From positions 522-7,541 of the forward strand of contig DKUR01000072.1 in the NCBI GenBank assembly GCA_002490775.1: a stretch of 7,020 nt of DNA, written 5' to 3'. The notes under the pieces were generated by a model. It was not told the DNA's origin. It ran no database searches and worked only from the letters and a program-made list of their open reading frames with translations. Shown here in pieces: positions 1 through 6,496 of the stretch. The first letter of the stretch is position 1. Every line of letters begins with the position of its first letter. The stretch comes from Lachnospiraceae bacterium UBA7199 (GTDB lineage Bacteria > Bacillota > Clostridia > Lachnospirales > Lachnospiraceae). The position numbers and the translations under genes are program-made.

Positions 1-6
1 ACATAA

Positions 7-28
7 GTGCAAACTAAAAAAATATCAA
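7..28 (+). promoter_or_regulatory. Candidate AraC-type operator, copy 1 (GTGCAAA box)
   Basis: Twenty-two bases beginning GTGCAAA match 18 of 22 positions, without gaps, with 5051-5072 in the divergent araC/GH30 region. The non-trivial part is the GTGCAAA core; the rest is AT-rich and matches more easily. Occurrence before both transcription units that the local regulator would control suggests a shared binding site. The box lies about 130 bp upstream of the likely -10, which is far for a directly activating site, so it may be an accessory or looping site. No binding evidence is available. Confidence 0.35.
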
Positions 29-103
29 TATTATAGCAGGATTTTTTTGAAAAAACATCAAATTTCTTTATATATTCAAAAAAAAGAGAAGAAAATATCA
101 ATA
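19..103 (+). repeat. Direct repeat AAAATATCAATA (19-30 and 92-103)
   Basis: An identical 12-mer occurs twice with starts 73 bp apart, close to seven helical turns, so both copies would lie on the same DNA face. A related ATCAA sequence sits between them at 57-61. The core ATATCA is the reverse complement of TGATAT, which is repeated upstream of the GH30 gene. These could be regulator half-sites. In DNA this rich in A and T, a chance 12-mer repeat cannot be excluded. Confidence 0.35.
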
Positions 104-173
104 AATATGACTAATATAAACAATCGTAAAAATTTGTATAATAATTATAATGGAAATATAAAAATTAATGAAT

Positions 174-179
174 GGGAGG
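174..179 (+). promoter_or_regulatory. Ribosome binding site that sets the GH78 start
   Basis: GGGAGG lies 7 bases before the ATG at 187. An earlier in-frame ATG at 172 overlaps this site and has no ribosome site of its own, so 187 is the likely start. Confidence 0.85.
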
Positions 180-186
180 AAAAGAA

Positions 187-2487
187 ATGCTAGATGCAAG
201 AAAAAATTGGATCAGACCAAAGAATGGCATCGTAAAAGATAAACCTATGCGAATGCTTTTCCGCAGGACTTTTTATTTTGACGAAATACCAGAGACGGCA
301 CAGCTTATGGTTTCGGCGGATTCCAGATATAAACTGTACGTAAACGGACAACTTGTGGAAGCTGGTCCATGTAAAGGAGACAGTGAAGTCTGGTATTATG
401 ACGAGTTAGAACTGGCTTCTTATCTTCGGACAGGAAAGAATGTAATTGCAGTGGAAGTGCTTGCATTCCCGAACGAACATGGAAACGGCAGCTTTAGTAT
501 TTTCCGCACAGGACATCCAGGGCTGTTTGTGTCAGGAAAGGCTGAGAGTCGTCATATAGCGATTGACCTGTCTGCGGACGAGCAATGGAAGGGATGTATC
601 GATCCTGACTTTTCTATTATCAAAGAGTCAGACATTTTTGCGCCTTTGCAGATGATAGAAGAGAGAAAGGCTCATCCAGAGATAATTCAGTGGAAGCTGA
701 CAGATTATGATGATTCATATTGGGAAAATGCGGTCTATGATACAGAGCTTAGTGCTGAATTTAGTCCAGGAAACTTAAGCGGTCGGGTTATACCATTTCT
801 TTATCGAAAACATAAGCAGTTTGTTGGTGTCAGGTCAGTTCAGACAGAGATTGAAAAGGCTGAACTGGAACTATTTTTGAAAGGCAGTCATTCAGTTACT
901 GTCGAGAAAAATCAGAAAATGATTATAGAGCTTAATGCGGGGGAAGAAGAAACTGGATATCTATATCTTAAAATAGCTGGCGGGAAAGGAAGCTGTGTAA
1001 AGATTCTTACTTCGGAAGGGTACGTACAGGAGGGATTTCAGGGAGACCTTAAAGTACCGTTCAAAAAAGACCGTCTTGATACTGAGTGTGGACATCTTCA
1101 TGGATTTACAGATACTTATGCTCCAGCAGGGAACGGAACACATGATAAGCCAGAGGAATACGCCCCGTTTTGGTTCCGAACTTTCCGCTTTGTACGTTTG
1201 GAGGTGGAAACAAAAGAGGAACCGATGACATTATTATCTTTTGATTATGAGGAAACAGGATATCCGTTAGAGGTCAAAACCAGAGCATCGGCGGACGACC
1301 CAGATTTTGAAGCAATCTGGGACATTTCCGAAAGGTCGCTTAGAAGATGTATGCATGAGACTTATGAGGACTGCCCATTTTACGAACAACTTCAGTATGT
1401 AATGGATTCCAGAACGCAGATTCTTTATACCTATACGGTATCTGGTGATGACAGACTTGCCAGAAAGTGCATGGATGATTTTCGGCGTTCACAGCGGTGC
1501 GACGGTCTGACAAATTCCAGCCATCCGAATTATGAGTCAAACGTAATTCCAAGCTTTTCTATCTACTATATTCTTATGGTATATGACCATATGATGTATT
1601 TCGGAGATAAGGAACTGCTCCGAGAACATCTGCCCCATATCGACCGTGTACTCCAGTTTTTTCATAAACATCTGACAAGGCATGGATATTTGGACAAAAT
1701 CGGCGGCTTGAACGGACGTGCAAGGTTTTGGTCTTTTATTGACTGGGCGGCGGAATGGAAAGAGACTTCCGGAATTCCACCTGCAACGCTGCAAGGACCG
1801 ATTACGATGGAGAGTCTTTTATACATCTATGGGCTGCAGGCGGCGGCAAAAATCGCTTCTTATCTTGATTTTACGGACTTATCTGACAGCTACTGCACAG
1901 AGGCAAAAAATGTGCAAAATGCGGTAAAGAAGTTTATGACAGGGAAGAAAGGTATGCTGACGGATGGCCCAGGGATTGAAGAATACTCGCAGCATGTCCA
2001 AGTTTTTGCCGTTCTGACAGGAACGCTTGACCATGAGGAAGGAAAGAAAGTGCTCCTTGAAACCATAGAGAATAAAGAAACGTATCCCCAGTGCTCCGTT
2101 GCCATGGCATTTTACCTGTACCGAGCGCTTGAAGAGACAGGATTATATGAATATACACAAGAATATTGGGGAATCTGGAGACGTATGCTTGCAAAACACA
2201 GTACCACCTGCATTGAAGACGAGATTCAGGAACGCTCTGACTGCCATGCGTGGGGAGCTCTAATTCTGTATGAACTGCCGTCAGTAATTCTGGGAGTCAG
2301 ACCAGAAGAACCAGGATATAAAACAATCGGAATCCGTCCACAACCAGGATATCTAAATGAGGCCGAAGGTGACCTCCTGACACCAGCGGGAAAAATCCAT
2401 GTGCATTGGATAAAGGATAAAGAAGGTAAGCTGGATCTTACATATGATGCACCAAAGGATGCAGCGGTAGTAATAGAGAAATCATAA
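187..2487 (+). CDS. Family GH78 alpha-L-rhamnosidase-like glycoside hydrolase, cytoplasmic
   Basis: This 766-residue enzyme probably removes terminal alpha-L-rhamnose from a small glycoside by an inverting mechanism. The N-terminus (about 25-115) is a beta-sandwich of the rhamnosidase N-terminal type, a further beta-rich region follows, an (alpha/alpha)6 barrel starts near 365, and a small C-terminal beta domain begins at about 695 (GVRPEEPGY). The barrel carries the GH78 cluster D395-C-P, E400 and D407; spacings of +5 and +12 match D567, E572 and D579 of Bacillus RhaB as I recall them. E677 in TTCIE, ahead of H687-A-W689, is the best candidate for the catalytic base. No signal peptide or membrane segment is present, so the substrate must be imported, consistent with the symporter gene 29 bp downstream. 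Start 187 is chosen over the in-frame ATG at 172 because GGGAGG is at 174-179. The fold and family are confident; rhamnose specificity is inferred from family, and some GH78 relatives act on other sugars. Confidence 0.88.
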   Translation: MLDARKNWIRPKNGIVKDKPMRMLFRRTFYFDEIPETAQLMVSADSRYKLYVNGQLVEAGPCKGDSEVWYYDELELASYLRTGKNVIAVEVLAFPNEHGNGSFSIFRTGHPGLFVSGKAESRHIAIDLSADEQWKGCIDPDFSIIKESDIFAPLQMIEERKAHPEIIQWKLTDYDDSYWENAVYDTELSAEFSPGNLSGRVIPFLYRKHKQFVGVRSVQTEIEKAELELFLKGSHSVTVEKNQKMIIELNAGEEETGYLYLKIAGGKGSCVKILTSEGYVQEGFQGDLKVPFKKDRLDTECGHLHGFTDTYAPAGNGTHDKPEEYAPFWFRTFRFVRLEVETKEEPMTLLSFDYEETGYPLEVKTRASADDPDFEAIWDISERSLRRCMHETYEDCPFYEQLQYVMDSRTQILYTYTVSGDDRLARKCMDDFRRSQRCDGLTNSSHPNYESNVIPSFSIYYILMVYDHMMYFGDKELLREHLPHIDRVLQFFHKHLTRHGYLDKIGGLNGRARFWSFIDWAAEWKETSGIPPATLQGPITMESLLYIYGLQAAAKIASYLDFTDLSDSYCTEAKNVQNAVKKFMTGKKGMLTDGPGIEEYSQHVQVFAVLTGTLDHEEGKKVLLETIENKETYPQCSVAMAFYLYRALEETGLYEYTQEYWGIWRRMLAKHSTTCIEDEIQERSDCHAWGALILYELPSVILGVRPEEPGYKTIGIRPQPGYLNEAEGDLLTPAGKIHVHWIKDKEGKLDLTYDAPKDAAVVIEKS

Positions 2488-2504
2488 ATATTTAAATAAG
2501 AAAT

Positions 2505-2509
2505 GGAGG
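2505..2509 (+). promoter_or_regulatory. Ribosome binding site of the symporter gene
   Basis: GGAGG lies 7 bases before the ATG at 2517. A nearer ATG at 2512 is out of frame and hits a stop after two codons (ATG AAA TGA), overlapping the true start. It could lower initiation slightly but encodes nothing. Confidence 0.8.
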
Positions 2510-2516
2510 ATATGAA

Positions 2517-3923
2517 ATGAAACAAGCAACAAAAAAGAAAATGTCAATGCTGCAGATTGTTGGTTACGGAAGCGGCTGTCTTGGAGCAAATCTGATGAAT
2601 AATACGGTATCATCTTTTATTAGCTTCTATTACACAGAAGTCGCTGGACTTCCGATTGCGGTGGTGGGAATTATCCTGCTGGCATGTCGGCTTCTGGACG
2701 GAGTGTCTGACCTAGTTATGGGTGCGGTCGTGGAACGCACTTATACCAGAGAAGGAAAAGCACGTCCATGGGTGAAGCGTATGGCAATCCCATTTGGATT
2801 GTCTATATTCCTGATGTTTTTATCACCCTCTTTTGGCATGACGGGAAAGATTATTTGGGCGGTCTGCACATACATTGCAGGTATTGCAATTATCTATACA
2901 GCAGTTATGGTTCCGTATAATACGCTATCCGCAGTTTCTACGGAAGACGTAGATGAGAGAACAAAGCTTGTTACCGCAAGAAATATGTTCGGTTTTGTAG
3001 GTCCGTTAGTAATCGGAGCCATTTCGATGCCCGTTGTAAACTTTCTGGGTTCTGGGCAGTTTGCATGGTCTGTGCTGACAGGGGTATATGGCGTACTTGG
3101 TGCACTCTGCTATCTATGGGTATATTTTAGCGTCAAAGAAGTAGGTGCAGAGGAAAGATATGAAGAATATTTGCAAAACAAAAATAAACAACAGAATCCT
3201 ATAGAGAAAAAAGAGCAGAGAAACCTCTTAGATGACCTTAAAGCGCTAATCCAAAACAAATACTGGCTGATTGTACTGTTTATCCAACTGGTCATATTCT
3301 TTAACTATGGTGTAAAAGCTGGATATCAGACATACTATACAAAATATGCCCTTGGAGATACAAACTTTTATTCGTTCCTGTCCTCCTGTGGCATGATCCC
3401 GAATATCGCAATCTGTTTTATGATTCCTTGGCTTTCTAAAAAGTTTGGGAAGAGAAGAATCTCTGTGGTCGGCTGTTTCCTTGCAATCTTAGGCGGCATT
3501 GTTATGGCATTTAATCCAGTGAACCGTACCCTGATCCTGATATCTACGCTTTTAAACTGTGCTGGGATGGCTCCAATCTGTAATTGTGCGTTTGCTATGC
3601 TTGGCGATACAGCGATTTATAGCGAGTGGAAGTCGGGCGTCAGGAATGAAGGGCTGTTGTTCTCAGCGGAATCCTTTGCGGAAAAAGTGGGAGGAGCGCT
3701 TGGTGGCGCTGCAGTAGCTTTTGCTTTAAGCCTTGGTGGATTTGTGGGAAATGCAGCAGTACAGACAGAATCAGCAATGGCGGTCATGACAGGCCTTATG
3801 GTATGGTTCCCAGTAGCCGTAGCAATTATCTGCATCATAGCTCTTCTCTTCTATGATCTTGACGGAAAGTATGATACTCTTTTTGCAGAGGTTATGGAGA
3901 GACGCAATAAAGCTGAAAAATAA
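2517..3923 (+). CDS. GPH-family (MelB-like) sugar:cation symporter
   Basis: This 468-residue inner-membrane protein of the major facilitator superfamily probably imports a glycoside together with Na+ or H+. The length and about 12 hydrophobic segments fit the glycoside-pentoside-hexuronide:cation symporter family. R58, D61 and D65 in CRLLDGVSD line up with MelB R52, D55 and D59, the cation site. They are followed by the family motif RTYTREGKARPW (74-85). P133-Y134 and the DERT at 146-149 form the next conserved block. A charged cytoplasmic loop at about 205-240 divides the two halves. The positions of the MelB sugar-binding aspartates D19 and D124 hold N25 and M131, so melibiose is an unlikely substrate. 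It follows the GH78 gene after 29 bp with no terminator between, so the two are probably co-transcribed. The family is confident; the transported sugar is unknown, with a rhamnose-containing glycoside suggested only by the neighbour. Confidence 0.9.
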   Translation: MKQATKKKMSMLQIVGYGSGCLGANLMNNTVSSFISFYYTEVAGLPIAVVGIILLACRLLDGVSDLVMGAVVERTYTREGKARPWVKRMAIPFGLSIFLMFLSPSFGMTGKIIWAVCTYIAGIAIIYTAVMVPYNTLSAVSTEDVDERTKLVTARNMFGFVGPLVIGAISMPVVNFLGSGQFAWSVLTGVYGVLGALCYLWVYFSVKEVGAEERYEEYLQNKNKQQNPIEKKEQRNLLDDLKALIQNKYWLIVLFIQLVIFFNYGVKAGYQTYYTKYALGDTNFYSFLSSCGMIPNIAICFMIPWLSKKFGKRRISVVGCFLAILGGIVMAFNPVNRTLILISTLLNCAGMAPICNCAFAMLGDTAIYSEWKSGVRNEGLLFSAESFAEKVGGALGGAAVAFALSLGGFVGNAAVQTESAMAVMTGLMVWFPVAVAIICIIALLFYDLDGKYDTLFAEVMERRNKAEK

Positions 3924-3947
3924 ACGATTCGCTAAACTGGTGAGGTT
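3924..3947. other. Short convergent gap between symporter and regulator genes
   Basis: Only 24 bp separate the stop codons of the two converging genes. There is no GC-rich hairpin with a T-run on either strand, so transcripts from the two sides may overlap or end inside the opposing gene. Confidence 0.6.
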
Positions 3948-5000
3948 TTATGATATGGAAGTTCTGTGCTGATTACGGTAATCAATTGGTGTTGTTCCAT
4001 AATATTTTCGGAAAGTCCGAATAAAGTGTTCCTGATTTTGATATCCGCAGACAATGGAGATATCTTTGATTTTAAGCGTTGTATTCAGAAGATAATCTTG
4101 TGCAGCCTGCATTCTTTTCTCCAATATATACCTGCTGAAATTAAAACCTGTCAGCTCTTTTAAAAGAGAGGACATATGCTGCGGTGTATAGTGGAACTTA
4201 TCAGCCAGCTCCTGAAGGGAGATATGCTGATAGTTTTCTTCTATATACTGCAGGATTCCATAATTGATCCCATCCTGTTTTCGATGTATTTGCGGCAGCT
4301 CGCAGGTGCTTTCATAGTTGCGGAGCAGAACACCCAGAAAAAGGAGAAGCTCAGTATCCATCATATAAATGTAATAAGGCTTTTTTTCCAGAGACTCCTG
4401 ACATATGCTCAATACAATATCCATAATAGAGGGATTTCCATTTGTATGGAAAATCACATAGTCATTTACACTGTTATAGTATACATTTCCCATAAAGACC
4501 TTAGATAAGACATTATCCCCATGAAGCTGTGAGAGACAGATATTTTTGAAATGCTTTTCGGGAATCAGCAGATTTACCAATATGGTATAATTCTGTATAT
4601 CTACTAGATGGCTTACCATAGGTGGAATCAGGCAAATATCGCCGCTGTGCATTTGGAGACGCTTAGAATTAATCTGCTGCATAAATTCGCCTTCTATGCA
4701 CACCTGCAATTCAAAAAAGTCATGCCGATGCATAGTACCAGGCGTATATCTGTCATGTTGGACAATCATATAGTGTTGTCCAGGCGCATGGCAGAAGAAT
4801 ATATCGGAGGAAAAAGTATTATTATCCAGATCTGGTATCTGCGGAAGATGGAGTCCTGTGTTCTTTTCAGCATCGGTTACAGGAACCTCTAGCGACTGAT
4901 TGACAGGTTCCATATTTTGGGCGTCCTGCCTGCGGTTACGGTGAAGAAGTTCCCATGGGGTGTAATCATGCAAGGTTTTCATAAGTTCGTCTCTAGTCAT
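3948..5000 (-). CDS. AraC-family transcriptional regulator with cupin sensor domain
   Basis: This 350-residue DNA-binding protein probably senses a sugar and controls the flanking hydrolase and transporter genes. The N-terminal half holds a cupin-like sensor fold: H91-R-H93 with E97, then a G120-D121 turn and H131. The C-terminal AraC/XylS domain spans about 244-345. Its first helix-turn-helix is at about 261-285 (LQELADKFHYTPQHMSSLLK) and the second at about 310-342, carrying the family signature GYQNQEHFIRTFRKYYG and a TPIDYR end. Start 5000 is chosen because GAAAGGA (5009-5015) lies 8 bases upstream. Reading back in frame to 5093 would add 31 residues of low-complexity, AT-driven sequence with no ribosome site. 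The gene converges on the symporter gene and diverges from the GH30 gene, a common place for a local activator. A candidate operator overlaps its own -35, so it may limit its own expression. Family is certain; effector and targets are inferred from position. Confidence 0.92.
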   Translation of the reverse strand: MTRDELMKTLHDYTPWELLHRNRRQDAQNMEPVNQSLEVPVTDAEKNTGLHLPQIPDLDNNTFSSDIFFCHAPGQHYMIVQHDRYTPGTMHRHDFFELQVCIEGEFMQQINSKRLQMHSGDICLIPPMVSHLVDIQNYTILVNLLIPEKHFKNICLSQLHGDNVLSKVFMGNVYYNSVNDYVIFHTNGNPSIMDIVLSICQESLEKKPYYIYMMDTELLLFLGVLLRNYESTCELPQIHRKQDGINYGILQYIEENYQHISLQELADKFHYTPQHMSSLLKELTGFNFSRYILEKRMQAAQDYLLNTTLKIKDISIVCGYQNQEHFIRTFRKYYGTTPIDYRNQHRTSIS

Positions 5001-5008
5001 GGATTTAT

Positions 5009-5015
5009 TCCTTTC
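5009..5015 (-). promoter_or_regulatory. Ribosome binding site that sets the regulator start
   Basis: On the minus strand GAAAGGA ends 8 bases before the ATG at 5000-4998. No comparable site precedes the longer in-frame possibility starting at 5093. Confidence 0.75.
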
Positions 5016-5026
5016 TACTTTATATG

Positions 5027-5056
5027 ATTCTAAAAGTGTACCACAAAAATGTGCAA
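5027..5056 (-). promoter_or_regulatory. Probable promoter of the AraC-family gene
   Basis: On the minus strand TTGCAC (5056-5051) and TAGAAT (5032-5027) are separated by 18 bp, a reasonable sigma-70/sigma-A type promoter. Transcription would start about 20 bases before the start codon. The -35 coincides with the GTGCAAA box of the candidate operator at 5051-5072, so a bound regulator could block it. Confidence 0.5.
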
Positions 5057-5072
5057 AATAAAATGATATAAA
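5051..5072 (+). promoter_or_regulatory. Candidate AraC-type operator, copy 2 (GTGCAAA box)
   Basis: This 22-bp segment matches 7-28 at 18 of 22 positions. It lies 100 bp before the GH30 start codon and 51 bp before the regulator start codon, overlapping the probable -35 of the latter. It also runs into the first copy of the AATGATATA direct repeat. Its role as an operator is inferred. Confidence 0.4.
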
Positions 5073-5090
5073 ATCAAAAATAATGATATA
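5062..5090 (+). promoter_or_regulatory. Direct repeat AATGATATA with 20-bp period, candidate activator site
   Basis: Identical 9-mers at 5062-5070 and 5082-5090 are offset by 20 bp, about two helical turns. The second copy ends 3 bases before the probable GH30 -35 (5094). AraC/XylS proteins commonly bind two direct-repeat half-sites about 21 bp apart with the nearer one touching the -35, and this arrangement fits that pattern. The sequence is AT-rich, so chance is possible. Confidence 0.45.
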
Positions 5091-5093
5091 CAT

Positions 5094-5122
5094 TTGAGAT
5101 TGAGAATGTTAAAATGTGTATA
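5094..5122 (+). promoter_or_regulatory. Probable promoter of the GH30 gene
   Basis: TTGAGA (5094-5099) and TGTATA (5117-5122) are spaced by 17 bp. A second TTGAGA follows at once (5100-5105), and TATATT at 5121-5126 is an alternative -10. The start point would be near 5129, giving a leader of about 22 bases that includes the ribosome site. Confidence 0.45.
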
Positions 5123-5133
5123 TATTAAAAAAG

Positions 5134-5139
5134 AAGGAG
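5134..5139 (+). promoter_or_regulatory. Ribosome binding site that sets the GH30 start
   Basis: AAGGAG lies 11 bases before the ATG at 5151, slightly long but the only good site. Upstream in-frame TTG (5094) and ATG (5106) lack one and would fall in the promoter. GTG at 5139 overlaps the site itself. Confidence 0.7.
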
Positions 5140-5150
5140 TGCGGAAAATT

Positions 5151-6494
5151 ATGATACTCAAATATTATACAGACATGGCAGGTGCTGGCTACGATAATAA
5201 ATTTTACCAGACAGTGCAGTTTCATGATGACGTGGCTGAAATTGAGACACAGGTTATCAATTTATATCCAGAACTGACATATGAAGTTTTTGAGGGATTT
5301 GGCGGTGCGGTAACAGAGGCATCTGGTTATGTATACTCCCTTATGAATGAAAATCAAAAAAAGCAGTTGGTTGAAACCTATTTTTCAGAAGATGAAATGA
5401 ATTACAGGTTAGTCCGTGTTCATATGGATAGTTGCGATTTTTGTCTAAATACGTATGAAGCTATGTCGGATTCGCAGGATTCAGAGTTTAAAAGCTTCAG
5501 TTTTGAAAGGACAGAAAAATATATTATGCCGTTGCTTGAGGATATTAAAAAAGTGACGGGAGACAGGCTTAATCTTATGCTGACGCCTTGGTCTCCACCA
5601 GCATTTATGAAAACAAACGGCGAACGCAGGAAAGGCGGAAGATTAAAACCAGAATACCGAAAAATGTGGGCTGAATATATTTGCCGATATATTCGAGAAT
5701 TTAAAGATAGGGGATATCATATTCAAAGAATTTCAATCCAAAATGAACCGAATGCAGTACAAACATGGGATTCTTGTCTGTTTAGTGCAGAAGAGGAAAA
5801 AGTATTCTTGCGAGATTATATGTATCCAGCTATGAAGGAACATGGTTATGAGGATATCGAAATCTTCATATGGGATCATAACAAAGAGAGGGTTTTTGAA
5901 CGTGTCAGGGACATGATAGATGACAGTACAAGCCATATGGTAACTGGCGCAGCGTTTCACTGGTACAGCGGTGACCATTTTGAAGCTTTGGAACTGGTGC
6001 GTAAACATTATCCAAATATGAAAATGATACTATCGGAAAGCTGTCTAGAATATCGTCTGTTTGATGAAAAAAGTATTGATGATACTATCGGCAAACTAGG
6101 CCATGAAATTATCGGTGACCTGAATCATGGAATATGTGCGTTTTATGATTGGAATCTTTTGCTTGATGAAAAGGGCGGACCTAATTATGTGGGAAATTAT
6201 TGCCATGCGCCGTTTTTATATAATACGGAAACAAAAGAGCTAATTCCTCAGAAAATCCAGAAACAATATTATTATTTTTCCCATAATATCGTGCCTGGCT
6301 CTGTCAGAATCGCAGCCACAAAATATACAGAACAGATTGATGTGACAGCATATCTTACGCCAGAAAACAAAATCGCAGTCATATTATTGAACAAAAGTGA
6401 TAATCCACTCCCAATTAACTTCCGAATACAGGGAAAAGTTGCGGAAGTAATCCTTTTAGGAAAAGCAGTGGCAAGCTGCATGATTGAGTTATAA
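5151..6494 (+). CDS. Family GH30 glycoside hydrolase, cytoplasmic
   Basis: This 447-residue retaining hydrolase probably cleaves a beta-glycosidic bond. A (beta/alpha)8 barrel occupies about 40-370, followed by a GH30-type beta-sandwich formed by the C-terminus. Family marks are G49-F-G-G52 with T55-E56, the T145-P-W-S-P-P block, the acid/base E199 in IQNEP, H270-W271-Y272, and the nucleophile E296 in LSES. Both catalytic glutamates are present and the C-terminal domain reads to a normal end, so the enzyme should be active. No signal peptide is visible, unlike many GH30 enzymes that attack polymers, so it probably works on an imported oligosaccharide or glycoside. It is divergent from the AraC-type gene. 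GH30 includes glucosylceramidase-like beta-glucosidases, beta-xylosidases, beta-fucosidases and beta-1,6-glucanases, and I cannot choose among them. Start 5151 is supported by AAGGAG at 5134-5139. Confidence 0.87.
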   Translation: MILKYYTDMAGAGYDNKFYQTVQFHDDVAEIETQVINLYPELTYEVFEGFGGAVTEASGYVYSLMNENQKKQLVETYFSEDEMNYRLVRVHMDSCDFCLNTYEAMSDSQDSEFKSFSFERTEKYIMPLLEDIKKVTGDRLNLMLTPWSPPAFMKTNGERRKGGRLKPEYRKMWAEYICRYIREFKDRGYHIQRISIQNEPNAVQTWDSCLFSAEEEKVFLRDYMYPAMKEHGYEDIEIFIWDHNKERVFERVRDMIDDSTSHMVTGAAFHWYSGDHFEALELVRKHYPNMKMILSESCLEYRLFDEKSIDDTIGKLGHEIIGDLNHGICAFYDWNLLLDEKGGPNYVGNYCHAPFLYNTETKELIPQKIQKQYYYFSHNIVPGSVRIAATKYTEQIDVTAYLTPENKIAVILLNKSDNPLPINFRIQGKVAEVILLGKAVASCMIEL

Positions 6495-6496
6495 AA

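Larger units (their letters stand above)
1..171 (+). promoter_or_regulatory. Upstream regulatory region of the GH78-symporter operon
   Basis: This AT-rich stretch has no coding signal. Two TATAAT hexamers lie at 137-142 and 146-151, either of which would start transcription about 25-40 bases before the ATG at 187. No TTGACA-like hexamer sits 16-18 bp upstream of either one (the positions read ATATAA and ATCGTA). That fits a promoter that depends on an activator, and an AraC-family regulator is encoded nearby. Further upstream are a GTGCAAA box at 7-13, two copies of AAAATATCAATA (19-30 and 92-103), and an A/T-only-like inverted repeat (42-51 with 75-84). The window begins at base 1, so more operator sequence may lie outside it. 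The promoter hexamers are seen directly; their use is inferred. Confidence 0.5.

Noticed and set aside
42..84. Inverted repeat TTTTTTTGAA / TTCAAAAAAA as a terminator or operator
   Set aside because: The arms are almost pure A and T with a 23-base loop. It is expected by chance in such DNA, so I mention it only in the region note.
172..186. ATG at 172 as the GH78 start
   Set aside because: It overlaps the GGGAGG ribosome site that serves the ATG at 187 and has no site of its own.
3924..3950. Bidirectional terminator between the convergent genes
   Set aside because: Only a 4-5 bp AT-rich pairing (TAAAC with GTTTTA) is present, with no stable stem.
4176..4892. Plus-strand open frames opposite the regulator gene (4176-4508 and 4608-4892)
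   Set aside because: They lie wholly antisense to a clear AraC-family gene, have no supporting ribosome sites and show no recognisable protein features.
5001..5150. Longer N-termini for the regulator (to 5093) and the GH30 protein (from 5094)
   Set aside because: Both extensions run through promoter-like AT-rich DNA and lack ribosome sites, whereas good sites precede 5000 (minus) and 5151 (plus). The back-to-back ends at 5093/5094 are coincidental.
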